Source: Ferrovum sp.
Lineage (GTDB): Bacteria; Pseudomonadota; Gammaproteobacteria; Burkholderiales; Ferrovaceae
Length of the DNA stretch: 64,000 bases
NCBI GenBank assembly: GCA_010435995.1
Contig: JAAGNR010000066.1
Coordinates: 1-64,000, forward strand
Direction: 5' to 3'
Part shown: in pieces, positions 40,608-50,911 of the stretch
How the letters are laid out: the number at the start of each line of letters is the position of its first letter
Position numbering within the stretch: the first letter of the stretch is position 1
Position numbers and translations under genes: made by a program
Notes under the pieces: generated by a model
What the model was told of the DNA's origin: nothing
Seen by the model: the letters and a program-made list of their open reading frames with translations, nothing else
Databases searched by the model: none

Positions 40608-41239
40608 TTTCGTCCCGCGACCTTATTCTGCAACGCATTCGAGCGCGTCTTCACGGCGCTGTGATTCACGATGACACCATTGACCCGCAGCCGACTTCTG
40701 TCTTGCCTGCGCCCTCCCTTGAAGTGTTGCGTCAACGCTTCATGGATAAAGCATCCGCGCTGGGCTCCATGGTGCACCTCGTCCCTACGCGCGATGCAGT
40801 TCCCACGATTCTGGAAAATTTACTGCAGGAACTCGAACTTCCCCTGCAAGCAGTGTGCTGGCCAGCACTGGCCCCATGGTTGGACCAACATCATACTCGC
40901 TTGAATCTTTTCTTTCGCCCTGCAGAACCTGCTGATGCGGTGGGAGTAACGGGATGTCACTGTGCCATCGCCGATACCGGAACGCTGGTGCTGCGCACCT
41001 CCGCCCTCACTCCAGGAAGCGTCAGTCTATTACCTGAAACCCATGTGGCACTGGTATCAGAAGAAGATCTGGTAAGTGATATGAAAGCGAGTTGGCGACA
41101 TTTGGCGCGCGAGCCTTGGGCGCGTTCCGTCAATTTTGTCTCCGGACCTTCTCGCACAGCGGACATCGAACAAACCGTGGTGATCGGAGCTCATGGCCCG
41201 GCCCGGGTAATCATCCTGCTGTATGGATCAGCCCCTTGA
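40604..41239 (+). CDS. lutC: Lactate utilization protein LutC
   Basis: The product is 211 residues, an LUD-domain protein: VGVTGCHCAIADTGTLVLRTS near 114-134, SLLPETHVALVSEEDLV and VSGPSRTADIEQTVVIGAHGPARVIILL. The ORF track starts it 303 nt earlier inside lutB, which is a frame artefact. The best start is TTG at 40604, which overlaps the lutB stop (TTGA) and has GGA about 8 nt upstream; no in-frame ATG occurs before residue 46. The 3' end overlaps the convergent ABC transporter gene by 12 nt. Confidence 0.88.
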   Translation: MISSRDLILQRIRARLHGAVIHDDTIDPQPTSVLPAPSLEVLRQRFMDKASALGSMVHLVPTRDAVPTILENLLQELELPLQAVCWPALAPWLDQHHTRLNLFFRPAEPADAVGVTGCHCAIADTGTLVLRTSALTPGSVSLLPETHVALVSEEDLVSDMKASWRHLAREPWARSVNFVSGPSRTADIEQTVVIGAHGPARVIILLYGSAP

Positions 41240-43033
41240 AGCTTCGTCCTCGTCGGACTGTTGTAACGCCCATAATTCACTGTAGCGCCCCCCCTGTACC
41301 AACAGGGCACTGTGCGTTCCTCGTTCGATGATTCGTCCCCCTTCCATGACCAAAATCTGATCTGCATCCACGATGGTGGACAAGCGATGGGCAATCACCA
41401 AAGTGGTATGGTGACGTGCCATGGAAGCCAATTCTTCCTGAATATCCCGCTCAAAGTTGGAATCCAACGCCGAGGTTGCTTCATCAAACACCAGAATACG
41501 TGGTGCCTTGAGAAGGGTACGGGCAATGGCAACCCGTTGTTTCTCCCCACCCGACAACTTGAGCCCCCGTTCTCCCACGGGGGTATCATATCCTTCGGGC
41601 AGGCCTTCAATAAAATTATGGATGTGGGCAGCCTGAGCACAACGCAGCACCTCTTCACGGGTGGCATCGGGCCTTCCGTAGGCAATATTGGCATAAATCG
41701 TATCATTGAATAACACCGTATCCTGCGGCACGATGCCGATGGCAGCACGCAAAGATCCTTGAGTGACCGAGCGAATATCCTGGCCATCGATCAGAATACG
41801 TCCTTCTTGCACTTCATAGAAACGGAACAACAGGCGGGACAGCGTCGATTTTCCTGCGCCACTGGACCCCACCACTGCCACCTTCTGACCCGCTGGAATC
41901 TCAAAATCCACGCCATGCAAAATGGGACGGCGCGGGTCATAGGCAAAATTCACCGCCTCAAAGCGCACCACCCCATCTTGAACCTGTAGTGGAAGTGCCC
42001 CCGGCTGATCCTGAACTTCTGTTTGCACCGTGAGCAAACGAAACATCCGGTCCATGTCTGCCAAAGCCTGCTTGATTTCACGATACACCACCCCGAGAAA
42101 ATTCAGGGGCATATATAGCTGTAATAACAAAGCATTGATCAGCACGAGATCGCCCACCGTCAAATGTCCATGAGCCACACCCGTGGCAGCACGCATCATG
42201 AGAGCCACGGCACCGATGCCAATGATCAAACTCTGTACCCCATTGAGCAAGGCCAATGAGGTTTGACTCTTGACGGCAGCCTCTTCCCAGCGAGCCAGAT
42301 TTTCATCATAACGTTGGGCTTCCCAAGCCTCGTTACCAAAGTATTTGACGGTTTCATAGTTGATCAGGCTGTCAACGGCCCGTGCATTGGCCCGGGAGTC
42401 CAATTCATTCATACGACGACGAAATGCAGTGCGCCATTCGGTGATCACCACCGTCAAGGCAATATAGATTCCCAAGGTCACCAGCGTAATGATGGCAAAC
42501 CAGGCATCATATTTCCATGACAAAATTCCCGCGACCATGGCCATTTCCACCAACGTCGGGAAAATGCTGAAAAGGGTGAAGCGCATCAAGCTTTCTATTC
42601 CCCGCGTGCCGCGTTCGATGTCCCGGGATAGCCCTCCTGTGTGCCGCTCCAGGTGGAAACGCAAATTTAGGGCATGTAAATGTTGAAATACACTCAAGGC
42701 AATACGCCGGATAGCGCGCTGAGTGACCTTGGCAAAAACCCCATCGCGCAACTCGTTAAACAGTGTCGTGGAAAAACGCAAAGCCCCATACGCCAGCACC
42801 AGACTCACTGGAACCATGAGCACTCCTTGTCCAGGAGCCAATCGATCGATGATCTGCTTTAATACTAGGGGTATGGTGACATTGGCGACTTTAGCCAGTA
42901 TCAAACAGGCCAGAGCCAATCCTACCCGACCTTTAAAAGCCAGAAGATAAGGCAGCAAACCACGAATGGCGCGCCAATCACCCGAGGTAAACTGCTGCGG
43001 CGAGGGAGTACCTGAAGAACCATGGGGTCTCAT
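41228..43033 (-). CDS. ATM1/HMT-type ABC exporter (fused membrane-ATPase)
   Basis: The product is 601 residues, a half-transporter with six membrane helices followed by an ATPase. The transmembrane part has INYETVKYFGNEAWE, characteristic of the ATM1/ABCB7 class that exports glutathione-linked or Fe-S related compounds, sometimes heavy metals. The ATPase has Walker A GSSGAGKST, signature LSGGEKQRVAIARTLL, Walker B ILVFDEATSALD and the H-loop IAHRLST. The start lies within 4 nt of the truB stop (43030-43033 overlap), so it is the last gene of the translation operon by position. Substrate is not known. Confidence 0.9.
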   Translation of the reverse strand: MRPHGSSGTPSPQQFTSGDWRAIRGLLPYLLAFKGRVGLALACLILAKVANVTIPLVLKQIIDRLAPGQGVLMVPVSLVLAYGALRFSTTLFNELRDGVFAKVTQRAIRRIALSVFQHLHALNLRFHLERHTGGLSRDIERGTRGIESLMRFTLFSIFPTLVEMAMVAGILSWKYDAWFAIITLVTLGIYIALTVVITEWRTAFRRRMNELDSRANARAVDSLINYETVKYFGNEAWEAQRYDENLARWEEAAVKSQTSLALLNGVQSLIIGIGAVALMMRAATGVAHGHLTVGDLVLINALLLQLYMPLNFLGVVYREIKQALADMDRMFRLLTVQTEVQDQPGALPLQVQDGVVRFEAVNFAYDPRRPILHGVDFEIPAGQKVAVVGSSGAGKSTLSRLLFRFYEVQEGRILIDGQDIRSVTQGSLRAAIGIVPQDTVLFNDTIYANIAYGRPDATREEVLRCAQAAHIHNFIEGLPEGYDTPVGERGLKLSGGEKQRVAIARTLLKAPRILVFDEATSALDSNFERDIQEELASMARHHTTLVIAHRLSTIVDADQILVMEGGRIIERGTHSALLVQGGRYSELWALQQSDEDEASRG

Positions 43034-43998
43034 AGAGGGAGGGACTCCATCATGGGCAACCCAATGCGGTTTTCCCCCATCATACGAACTGGGACCAAAT
43101 GAGCGGTTGCCACATCGAATCTGACCAGACCATGAAAGGTTCCGTTTCCATACACTCTGAGTAAATCACCCGTCATAGCCCCTACCCAAGGGATTTCTCT
43201 TCCTTGAATCAAGGCACGCGCTGCTGTGGAATCCAGATCCAACCGGGGAACTCCAGCCAGTAAGGTATCCAGGGGCTGCAACCTCTGCTCCCGCTGTTCC
43301 AGCGTCATGGATTCCAGTTGTTCCAAAGTGACTGCCTGCGCTAATACAAAGGGGCCGGTCCCCGTACGTCTCAAACCGGCAAGGTAGGCTCCACACCCCA
43401 GAGCAGCGCCAATGTCCTGGGCTAAAACCCGAATGTACGTCCCTTTGCTCACCGTGACATGAATTTCTAGCTGTTGCTCCTCCCATGAGGTCAATTTCAG
43501 AGTAGAAATCTCAATGAAACGAGGTTGACGTTCGATGTCTTGACCCGCACGGGCGTGGAGATACAACGCTTTTCCCGCGACTTTCAGGGCTGAATGCATG
43601 GGCGGCACTTGCGTCTGTGGACCCAGAAATTGGCGCAATATCTCTTCCAGGTTATCACGAGTCCCCTGAAAAGGCTTGCCAACCTTCAATTCACCTTCAC
43701 CATCACCTGTCGAACTGGTCATTCCCAGTCTTAGAACAGCGTGATAGCTTTTGGGCGCTTCCAGAATCCATCCGGAATATTTGGTGGCCTCACCCAAACA
43801 CAATGGCAACAATCCGGTGGCATGAGGATCCAGAGTCCCCGTATGTCCCGCCTTGAGTGCTCCAAATAAACGCCGCACCCGCTGCAAGGCATGATTGCTC
43901 GATACCCCCCAAGGTTTATCCAGAAGGACAACCCCTGTAATCGCACGTCGCAATGGCGGCAACGCAGAGAGTCCCTCAGGGCTGGTGGCGTTCTTCAT
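43030..43998 (-). CDS. truB: tRNA pseudouridine-55 synthase
   Basis: The product is 322 residues and makes psi-55 in the T-arm of tRNAs. Landmarks are GVVLLDKPWGVSSNHALQRVRR near 21-42, catalytic Asp in GHTGTLDPHATGLLPLCLGEATK near 52-74, and VSKGTYIRVLAQDIG. A C-terminal PUA-like region follows. ATG 43998 overlaps rbfA by 23 nt; a TTG at about 43962 is another possibility, as no strong Shine-Dalgarno is seen. The ORF start at 44043 is unlikely. Confidence 0.94.
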   Translation of the reverse strand: MKNATSPEGLSALPPLRRAITGVVLLDKPWGVSSNHALQRVRRLFGALKAGHTGTLDPHATGLLPLCLGEATKYSGWILEAPKSYHAVLRLGMTSSTGDGEGELKVGKPFQGTRDNLEEILRQFLGPQTQVPPMHSALKVAGKALYLHARAGQDIERQPRFIEISTLKLTSWEEQQLEIHVTVSKGTYIRVLAQDIGAALGCGAYLAGLRRTGTGPFVLAQAVTLEQLESMTLEQREQRLQPLDTLLAGVPRLDLDSTAARALIQGREIPWVGAMTGDLLRVYGNGTFHGLVRFDVATAHLVPVRMMGENRIGLPMMESLPL

Positions 43999-44344
43999 CA
44001 GAGGCCACAGCAGCATCGATGAGATGCGATAGGGCCAAGGCACGCTCCACCGTATGATCCGCCAAGAAATGCAGCTGCGGCAAGGTATGTATCGTCAACC
44101 GCTTGCCCAAATGGTGCCGCAGAAAGCCGGCTCCATCTCGCAATGCTTGCAGGGAGCGGTCCAATACTTCATCCCCCTGCAAACTGCTGACAAAAACCTT
44201 GGCATGCGCATAATCCGCCGCGACTTCAACGGCGGTAAAAGTGACCATACCCAAGCGCGGATCCTTAAATTCGCGGCGTACCACCGCAGCCAACTCCTTC
44301 TGGAGTTGATCTGCTACCCGTTGTTGCCGTGAAAAAGTTCGCAT
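43976..44344 (-). CDS. rbfA: 30S ribosome-binding factor A
   Basis: The product is 122 residues. It is the cold-shock 30S maturation factor with a KH-type fold: RQQRVADQLQKELAAVVRREFKDPRLGMVTFTAVEV near 5-42, DYAHAKVFVSSL, and the C-terminal LHFLADHTVERALALSHLID. It starts 14 bp after the infB stop in the conserved nusA-infB-rbfA-truB order. Confidence 0.95.
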   Translation of the reverse strand: MRTFSRQQRVADQLQKELAAVVRREFKDPRLGMVTFTAVEVAADYAHAKVFVSSLQGDEVLDRSLQALRDGAGFLRHHLGKRLTIHTLPQLHFLADHTVERALALSHLIDAAVASDEERHQP

Positions 44345-44358
44345 GCCGAGTCATTCCT

Positions 44359-47238
44359 TTAGAGAGAACGCACCACTTCTACGACTTCAAACACTTCGAG
44401 CTTATCCCCCACCTGAATATCATTGTAATTTCTCAGGGACAGACCACACTCAAAGCCGGTTTTGACTTCGCGCACATCGTCCTTGAATCGTTTCAGTGAA
44501 TCCAGTTCTCCCGTGTGAACGACGACATCGTCACGCAAAAGGCGGACCTGGGCATTGCGTTTTGCGATCCCTTCCAGAACATAGCAACCCGCCACCGCGC
44601 CCACCTTGGAAATGCGAAATACCTCGCGAATATCTACCAACCCCAGAATGTGTTCCTTGCGATCCGGAGCAAGCATGCCAGAGAGGGCGGCTTTGACCTC
44701 ATCCACTACGTTATAGATGATGTCGTAATAACGCACATCCACTCCTGCACTGGCAATAAGCTTGCGTGCTGTCACATCGGCACGGGTATTGAAACCGATG
44801 ATCACCGCTTTAGAAGCGAGTGCCAAATTCACATCAGACTCCGTAATCCCCCCCACGGCTGCATGGACGATGTTGACGCGCACCTCATCCGTAGACAATT
44901 TTGACAGGGATTGGGTCAATGCTTCATAAGAACCCTGAACATCAGATTTGATGATCAGTGGCATGGTCTTGATTTCGCCATCGCCCATCTGTTCAAACAT
45001 ATTTTCCAATTTGGCTGCCTGCTGTCGCGCCAACTTCACATCACGGAATTTACCTTGACGGAACAAGGCAATTTCTCGCGCCTTGCGTTCATCATTGAGC
45101 ACCATGACATCCTCTCCCGCCACCGGTACCTCTGTGAGCCCCTGTATTTCCACAGGAATTGACGGACCAGCACTATCCACAGGGTGTCCAGCCTCATCCA
45201 GCATGGCCCGTACCCGTCCGTAAGCTGCACCGGCCAGCACCATGTCCCCACGACGCAATTGCCCTGATTGGACCAATATGGTCGCTACCGGACCGCGTCC
45301 CTTGTCCAGTCGCGCTTCGATGACAATGCCTTTGGCGGGAGTATTACGAGGAGCCTTGAGTTCCAATACTTCTGCTTGCAGCAACACGGACTCGAGCAAC
45401 TCGTCGATTCCCATTCCTGATTTGGCGGAAACCGCCACAAACTGTGCATCGCCACCATATTCTTCAGGCAGCACGCCTTGGGTCACCAATTCATTTTTAA
45501 TGCGGTCAAAATTGGCTTCCGGCTTATCCATCTTGTTGACGGCAACGACCACGGGGACCTGTGCCGCTTTTGTATGATGAATGGCTTCGATGGTCTGCGG
45601 CATGACTCCATCATCGGCTGCCACCACCAGAATCACGATATCCGTCACTTTTGCCCCACGAGCACGCATGGCAGTAAACGCTTCATGCCCTGGAGTATCC
45701 AGAAAAGTGACCATACCTCGGGGAGTCTCCACATGATACGCACCAATGTGTTGAGTAATTCCACCGGCTTCCCCGCTGGCTACCCGCGTCCGCCGAATGT
45801 AATCCAGCAAAGAGGTTTTTCCATGATCCACATGGCCCATCACCGTCACCACGGGCGCCCGTGGCTCAGGTACAGCATCCGTTAATGTTTCGCCCGATTC
45901 GGCCAACAGTGCTTCAGGATCATCCAGCTTGGCTGGCTGGGCTTTGTGGCCCATTTCCTGAACCACGATCATCGCCGTTTCCTGATCCAGCACCTGGTTG
46001 ATCGTCACCATCATGCCCATCTTCATCAATGTTTTGATGACTTCTGCCGCTTTTACGGCAATTTTCTGGGCCAATACGCCGACAGTAATGGTTTCCGGGA
46101 TCAGCACCTCATAAATAATAGGCTCAGTGGGCGCAGAAAAAGCATGGGCTTGGTTGGAATCCGACTTGTGAGATTTTCCATGACGTCCGTGGGGATCGCG
46201 CCATCCCGTCTGGGCCCCAGAATCACCGCGGGTTTTCAAAGCGCGGCGCTTATTTCCATCATCAGTCCACGCAGTGGCAGGTTGTTTATCGGCCTTCTTG
46301 GGAGCCTTTCGCACAGCACCCGCATCAGCAGCAGCGGGGGGGGTCGCAGGACGATGCAACGTACCAGATTTCTCTGCCCGCGCATCATTATTATTCCCTT
46401 TGGCAGGTTTGGCCGCAGCCAGCGCTGCTGCTTGAGCGACGGCCAAGGCTTTCTCTTCAGCTTCCTTGCGCAGTCGAACACGATCCAGCTTATCTTGGGC
46501 ATCCGCCGCTTGACGCGCACGCAGCTCGGCTTGTCGACGCGCCTCTGACTCGCGCAAAGCGCGCTGCTCCTCATCAATGGGAGAGGTGCGCTGCGGACGA
46601 ACCAATCGGGTCGACACCCGCACTTCACCCACAGGTTCCGTGACTGAAGCACTTTCGACAGCTGCTGGTGGAGTTTCTTCCTCCACCACTGGAGATGCGA
46701 CCTCTGGAAGCACTTCCATGGGTTCATCAAGGTTGACAGAAATCGGTAGTTCTTCCAAGACCGGAATCGGTTCTGGGGCCGAGGCTTCCTCTGCCATCTC
46801 CACCACAGGAGCGGGACTCGTGACCTCTTCCAACAAAATTTCCGGCATTGCTGTGGACTCTGGAATGTCAACTTCCGGCACGACAGCTTCACTCACCACC
46901 ACCCCAACCACTTCGTCATCAGCCAGTGCCGCTTCAGGAACATCCCGCTTGATCAGTACCCGTTTTTTACGGACTTCGACCTGAATGGTACGCGCCTTGC
47001 CAGTGGCATTATCCGCTTTGCGAATCTCGCTGGTTTGGCGACGGGTTAAGGTGATTCGTGTCTTCGGATCCGTACGTCCATGTTGCCCGCGCAAATGCTC
47101 GAGCAATGTCGCCTTATCCCTTTCCGTCAGCAAGTCCTGGGATGCCTTGCGAATACCCGCCGCGTGCAGCTGATCCAGCAACGCCTCCGGCGTCATTTTT
47201 AATTCTGCGGCCAAATCAGCCACGGTGGCTTGCGTCAT
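44359..47238 (-). CDS. infB: Translation initiation factor IF-2
   Basis: The product is 959 residues. It has an N-terminal IF2_N domain ([24 protein letters not shown]). A long low-complexity Pro/Glu/Ala and Lys/Arg/Ala linker follows (about 100-360). A second IF2_N module ([27 protein letters not shown]) precedes the GTPase domain: G1 [13 protein letters not shown]3 DTPGHEAF, G4 [10 protein letters not shown]-terminal domains end near [13 protein letters not shown]-2 delivers fMet-tRNA to the 30S subunit. ATG 47238 with GGAGAGA 5 nt upstream is chosen over the ORF start. Confidence 0.98.
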   Translation of the reverse strand: MTQATVADLAAELKMTPEALLDQLHAAGIRKASQDLLTERDKATLLEHLRGQHGRTDPKTRITLTRRQTSEIRKADNATGKARTIQVEVRKKRVLIKRDVPEAALADDEVVGVVVSEAVVPEVDIPESTAMPEILLEEVTSPAPVVEMAEEASAPEPIPVLEELPISVNLDEPMEVLPEVASPVVEEETPPAAVESASVTEPVGEVRVSTRLVRPQRTSPIDEEQRALRESEARRQAELRARQAADAQDKLDRVRLRKEAEEKALAVAQAAALAAAKPAKGNNNDARAEKSGTLHRPATPPAAADAGAVRKAPKKADKQPATAWTDDGNKRRALKTRGDSGAQTGWRDPHGRHGKSHKSDSNQAHAFSAPTEPIIYEVLIPETITVGVLAQKIAVKAAEVIKTLMKMGMMVTINQVLDQETAMIVVQEMGHKAQPAKLDDPEALLAESGETLTDAVPEPRAPVVTVMGHVDHGKTSLLDYIRRTRVASGEAGGITQHIGAYHVETPRGMVTFLDTPGHEAFTAMRARGAKVTDIVILVVAADDGVMPQTIEAIHHTKAAQVPVVVAVNKMDKPEANFDRIKNELVTQGVLPEEYGGDAQFVAVSAKSGMGIDELLESVLLQAEVLELKAPRNTPAKGIVIEARLDKGRGPVATILVQSGQLRRGDMVLAGAAYGRVRAMLDEAGHPVDSAGPSIPVEIQGLTEVPVAGEDVMVLNDERKAREIALFRQGKFRDVKLARQQAAKLENMFEQMGDGEIKTMPLIIKSDVQGSYEALTQSLSKLSTDEVRVNIVHAAVGGITESDVNLALASKAVIIGFNTRADVTARKLIASAGVDVRYYDIIYNVVDEVKAALSGMLAPDRKEHILGLVDIREVFRISKVGAVAGCYVLEGIAKRNAQVRLLRDDVVVHTGELDSLKRFKDDVREVKTGFECGLSLRNYNDIQVGDKLEVFEVVEVVRSL

Positions 47239-47251
47239 GTTATCTCTCCAA

Positions 47252-48727
47252 TTACTCGAACATCGGTGCACGGGCAGACATAATCAAGGCACTGGCACGT
47301 TCATGCTCCAACCCCGTCATTTCTTCCAGTTCATCCACCGCCAAATCGGCCAGATCCTGCACCGTGCGAATCCCTTTGGAAGCTAACAATACCGCCGTCT
47401 CTGGGTCCATCCCCACCATACCTTGAAGGTCTTCCAGGTCATGTTCCACCTTTTCCTCGGTGGCAATGGCTTCTGTCAGCAATGCGTTGCGCGCCCGACT
47501 CCGCAACTCATTGACGGTTTCTTCATCCAAGGCTTCAATGGCTAACATTTCATTCTTGGGCACATAGGCAACCTCTTCCAGCGTGGAAAAACCTTCCTGG
47601 ATCAGAATATCAGCAATCTCCTCATCCACATCCAGGCGTTCCACAAACAGCGTGCGGATATGGGTCGATTCTTCCGCATCCTTCTCCTGAGCCTGATCCT
47701 CCGTCATGATGTTCAAGGTCCAACCCGTCAGTTCCGACGCCAACCGGACATTCTGCCCATTGCGACCAATGGCCTGAGCCAGTTGTTCCTCATCGACCAC
47801 CACATCCATGCTATGTGCGTCTTCATCCACGCGAATGGAATTGACCTCTGCCGGGGCCAGCGCATTGATGACAAATTGAGCCGGATCCTCAGACCACAGG
47901 ATGATATCCACCCGCTCCCCGCCCAACTCAGAAATCACCGCCTGAACCCGTGACCCTCTCATCCCAACACAGGTACCAATGGGATCCAATCGACGATCAC
48001 GGGAATGCACCGCAATTTTGGCTCGAATTCCGGGATCCCGAGCAGCCGACTTAATCTCCAGCAAACCTTCCTCAATTTCCGGGACTTCCAGTTCAAACAA
48101 CTTCATCAAGAATTCGGGGACGACCCGCGATAAAATCACTTGCGGACCACGCCCCCCACGATCAACACGCAACATGAAAGCGCGAACACGATCCCCGACG
48201 CGAAGGTTCTCGCGTTGAATCAGTTGATCACGGGGCAGTAAAGCTTCTACCCGCCCTGATTCAATGATGTAACTTCCCCGTTCCTGACGTTTGACTGTTC
48301 CACTCACCAAATTATCCTGGCGCTGCAAGAAATCTGCCAGAATTTGTTCCCGTTCGGCATCACGAATTTTCTGAAAAATTACCTGTTTCGCCGCTTGCGC
48401 ACCGATGCGCCCGAATTCCACAGGTTCCAGAGGTTCTTCCACCACCTCGCCCGCCTGAGCTTCCGGATTATTTTCACGCACTTGAGACAAAGGCAACTCT
48501 TGAAACTCGGAAAGCCATTCGGCATCATTCACTACGCGCCAGCGCCTGAAGGATTGAAATTCCCCCGTATTGCGATCGATACTCACGCGCACATCAATAT
48601 CGTCTTCCCCGTGTTTCTTGCGCGTAGCCGATGCCAGCGCCTGTTCCAGAGCCACAAAGACGATTTCGGGAGAAACGGTTTTCTCGCGCGCCAATGCATC
48701 CACCAACAGCAATACTTCCTTGCTCAT
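47252..48727 (-). CDS. nusA: Transcription elongation/antitermination factor NusA
   Basis: The product is 491 residues. It has an N-terminal RNA polymerase-binding domain ([23 protein letters not shown]) and an S1 domain ([19 protein letters not shown] near 138-156). KH domains follow with [36 protein letters not shown], and then C-terminal acidic AR repeats with two HhH-like copies ([26 protein letters not shown] and [26 protein letters not shown]). GGAGA precedes the ATG. It lies 13 bp after rimP and 13 bp before infB. Confidence 0.98.
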   Translation of the reverse strand: MSKEVLLLVDALAREKTVSPEIVFVALEQALASATRKKHGEDDIDVRVSIDRNTGEFQSFRRWRVVNDAEWLSEFQELPLSQVRENNPEAQAGEVVEEPLEPVEFGRIGAQAAKQVIFQKIRDAEREQILADFLQRQDNLVSGTVKRQERGSYIIESGRVEALLPRDQLIQRENLRVGDRVRAFMLRVDRGGRGPQVILSRVVPEFLMKLFELEVPEIEEGLLEIKSAARDPGIRAKIAVHSRDRRLDPIGTCVGMRGSRVQAVISELGGERVDIILWSEDPAQFVINALAPAEVNSIRVDEDAHSMDVVVDEEQLAQAIGRNGQNVRLASELTGWTLNIMTEDQAQEKDAEESTHIRTLFVERLDVDEEIADILIQEGFSTLEEVAYVPKNEMLAIEALDEETVNELRSRARNALLTEAIATEEKVEHDLEDLQGMVGMDPETAVLLASKGIRTVQDLADLAVDELEEMTGLEHERASALIMSARAPMFE

Positions 48728-48740
48728 AATCCATCTCCAC

Positions 48741-49169
48741 TCATAATTCAGGAACGAGGTGGGCCCGATCGATGTCAGCCCGCAAAAATTCCACAGCGCC
48801 CGTGGGAGTAAGCAGCACCAGAATATCCTCTGACACGGACTCTACATGCCCCAGAAAATTGCGCTGCCCTGACCGCGGCGTGCGCATTTTAAGTTTTACC
48901 TCGCGCCCCATGAAACGCTGAAAATCGGCGGTTTTACGCAACGGACGGTCTAACCCCGGAGAAGAAACCTCGAGTCGCTCATAGGGAATGTCTTCCACGG
49001 CAAAGAGTCGGGTCAACTGGTTACTGACCGCCATGCAGTCTTCAACACCCACCCCATCATCAGGCTTATCAATAAAAACCCGAAGGAGCCCACGCCCCGC
49101 ACGCTCGAGATCTACAAATTCATAGCCCAGACCCACCACCGTTTTTTCTACCAAAGCCACCAGATCCAT
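48741..49169 (-). CDS. rimP: Ribosome maturation factor RimP
   Basis: The product is 142 residues, required for 30S assembly. Family segments are [42 protein letters not shown] near 11-52 and [35 protein letters not shown] 49169 has a purine-rich AAGG upstream; the 20 extra residues of the ORF run into the pepA terminator and are rejected. It is the first gene of rimP-nusA-infB-rbfA-truB. Confidence 0.95.
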   Translation of the reverse strand: MDLVALVEKTVVGLGYEFVDLERAGRGLLRVFIDKPDDGVGVEDCMAVSNQLTRLFAVEDIPYERLEVSSPGLDRPLRKTADFQRFMGREVKLKMRTPRSGQRNFLGHVESVSEDILVLLTPTGAVEFLRADIDRAHLVPEL

Positions 49170-49202
49170 GATCCTAACCTTCTGTTGCCAACCCCGAGAA
49201 CG

Positions 49203-49227
49203 AAAATAAAAAAAGGGCCCAAGGCCC
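49203..49227 (-). terminator. Rho-independent terminator after pepA
   Basis: On the minus strand GGGCC (49227-49223), loop TTG and GGCCC (49219-49215) form a 5-bp all-GC stem followed by seven T, an A and four T. It lies about 45 bp after the pepA stop and 34 bp before rimP, so it separates pepA from the nusA operon. The remaining bases of 49170-49271 show no gene. Confidence 0.7.
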
Positions 49228-49271
49228 ACTGCGCTACCAAACTACAAAATATTCCCGCTTAACTCCGAATA

Positions 49272-50837
49272 TTATAAAGGGTTTTTCAGCCACTTGTCCA
49301 GAAAATCCGCCCCCCATCGGACTCCGAAGCCCGTCACTTCCGTTGCCACGGCACCCAACCCCTCTTTATGGGAAGACGCAGACAAATCCACATGCACCCA
49401 AGGGAGGTCGGCAGTGAAGCGCGCGAGAAATCGCGTCGCCAGAATATGATCAGCGTCGCCCTCGAGGGTACACTGCTTAACATCGGCCACTGTGCTTTCC
49501 AATGCACTGTCATAATCATCATCTTGGGGAAACACCAGCATTCTTTCACCGCTCTGTTCCCCAGCGCTCATGACCAGATCGGCCAACGAAGGGGATGTGG
49601 TAAAAGCGCCACTATAGCGACTGCCTAATGCAGTATGCATACTGCCGGTCAAGGTCGCAAAATCAACCATCAGGTCTGGCTGACCTCGCGCCGCCAAAAC
49701 CAGCGTATCCGCCAATACCATCCGCCCTTCTGCATCGGTATGCACCACTTCCAGAGTCGTGCCATCCAGGGCCGTCACCACGTCATTCTGCTTATAAGCG
49801 TTTGGCCCCACCGAGTTTTGCGCCAGGGCCAACCAGACATCGACCACCACCGGCACACGCAAACGTGACAAGCACTGAAGAAGCGCCAGAGCTACCGCCG
49901 AGCCATTCATATCTTCATGCATGCCCTGCATATACCGTGCCGGTTTGAGATTATGCCCCCCTGTGTCAAAACAGATGCCTTTTCCCACCAAGGCAATGCG
50001 TCTTGTTGCCCCAGCAGGAGCATAACGCACATGAACGATGGCCGCATCTTCTACAGCACTGCCCTGTGCCACTGCCACAAAAGCTCCGGCACCCATTTCG
50101 CGCAGTTGCGCCAAGGAATACTCTTCCCATTCCCAGCCTTCCTGGTTTGCCCAAGTTTGAACCTGAGCGCGGTAATACAGAGGCGTGAGTTCATTCGGGG
50201 GCAATACCGTTAGTGCCCGAGCCAACGTATTGGCTGCAGCCAATTGCCGAGCACGCTCCACCACTTCTGGGGCTGGAACATTTCCTTGTAAAACAAAACG
50301 ACGTACGCCTTGCCAGGGATCCTTTTTTCGCGACGGAAGGGCTTGGCCATTCACGGCCACCGTGTAGAGAACCTCTTCTGCATGAATCAGTGCATCCGCC
50401 CCAGAAAACCATACCGCCAGCGCTTCGGGCTTATCCTCCAACAAGGGATGCAATGCCTCCCGCACCCGCGTCAGTCTTTCGAAAGCATTCTTAGCCCCAT
50501 GAAGCCAAACCCAACTGATTCGTACCCCCTGTTCGTTCATGACCGTGTGAGGTTCAAAACCGTCAGGTTTCTTGAATTTTTTCTCTTTACCCAACGCCAG
50601 TTGATGCCGCAACCGATGGGCCACCAACGTCCGCAACCAGTTCCCTGCAGGTGAAGAACAAGAATCGCTCGGAGGCTCGGAAATTACCACCAGTACCTGA
50701 CCCATGCCTTGTTCAACCCAGGATTCTTCACCCGCTCCAAGCCAATTCCAAACCACACCTCCCCTCAACCTCTCCAATTCGGATTGAGGCGTAGCGGCAA
50801 CAGATTGGGGAGAAACAGGAAAATCGGACAAGGGCAC
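49272..50837 (-). CDS. M17 leucyl aminopeptidase family protein
   Basis: The product is 521 residues, a cytosolic metallo-aminopeptidase of the PepA/PepB family. The metal and catalytic region reads [25 protein letters not shown], and [16 protein letters not shown]. Family members usually have NTDAEGR, so the Asn is replaced by His here, while the Lys, Asp, Asp-Glu and Arg residues needed for metal binding and catalysis remain. The ORF track start (ATG 50903) is only 8 bp from divergent thyA. GTG 50837 has GGAG 4 nt upstream and leaves 74 bp for promoters, so I prefer it with moderate confidence. Confidence 0.85.
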   Translation of the reverse strand: MPLSDFPVSPQSVAATPQSELERLRGGVVWNWLGAGEESWVEQGMGQVLVVISEPPSDSCSSPAGNWLRTLVAHRLRHQLALGKEKKFKKPDGFEPHTVMNEQGVRISWVWLHGAKNAFERLTRVREALHPLLEDKPEALAVWFSGADALIHAEEVLYTVAVNGQALPSRKKDPWQGVRRFVLQGNVPAPEVVERARQLAAANTLARALTVLPPNELTPLYYRAQVQTWANQEGWEWEEYSLAQLREMGAGAFVAVAQGSAVEDAAIVHVRYAPAGATRRIALVGKGICFDTGGHNLKPARYMQGMHEDMNGSAVALALLQCLSRLRVPVVVDVWLALAQNSVGPNAYKQNDVVTALDGTTLEVVHTDAEGRMVLADTLVLAARGQPDLMVDFATLTGSMHTALGSRYSGAFTTSPSLADLVMSAGEQSGERMLVFPQDDDYDSALESTVADVKQCTLEGDADHILATRFLARFTADLPWVHVDLSASSHKEGLGAVATEVTGFGVRWGADFLDKWLKNPL

Positions 50838-50850
50838 AACACTCCAGATC

Positions 50851-50865
50851 GTGTGAGATTCACAC
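50851..50865. promoter_or_regulatory. Palindrome between pepA and thyA, possible operator
   Basis: GTGTGA-GAT-TCACAC is a perfect 6-bp inverted repeat with a 3-bp centre, lying in the divergent region if pepA starts at GTG 50837. It resembles a CRP half-site pair but the spacing is 3 rather than 6, so CRP is not claimed. TATCAT (50873-50878) is a possible -10 for thyA on the plus strand. Confidence 0.4.
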
Positions 50866-50911
50866 AAAATGGTATCATGGGCCCCGTTCCAATACAAAAC
50901 CATTTTCTCTC

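Noticed and set aside
45946-46892. Long ORFs in other frames over infB
   Set aside because: They cover the low-complexity linker of IF-2, where biased codons keep other frames open.
49170-49271. tRNA-like sequence upstream of rimP (minus strand GTAGTTTGGTAGCGCAGTGG, like a D-arm)
   Set aside because: E. coli has a tRNA here, but no acceptor stem, T-arm or CCA could be paired, and the next bases form a terminator with a T run. At most a remnant.
50851-50865. CRP binding site
   Set aside because: TGTGA and TCACA are separated by 3 rather than 6 bp, so it does not fit the CRP spacing.
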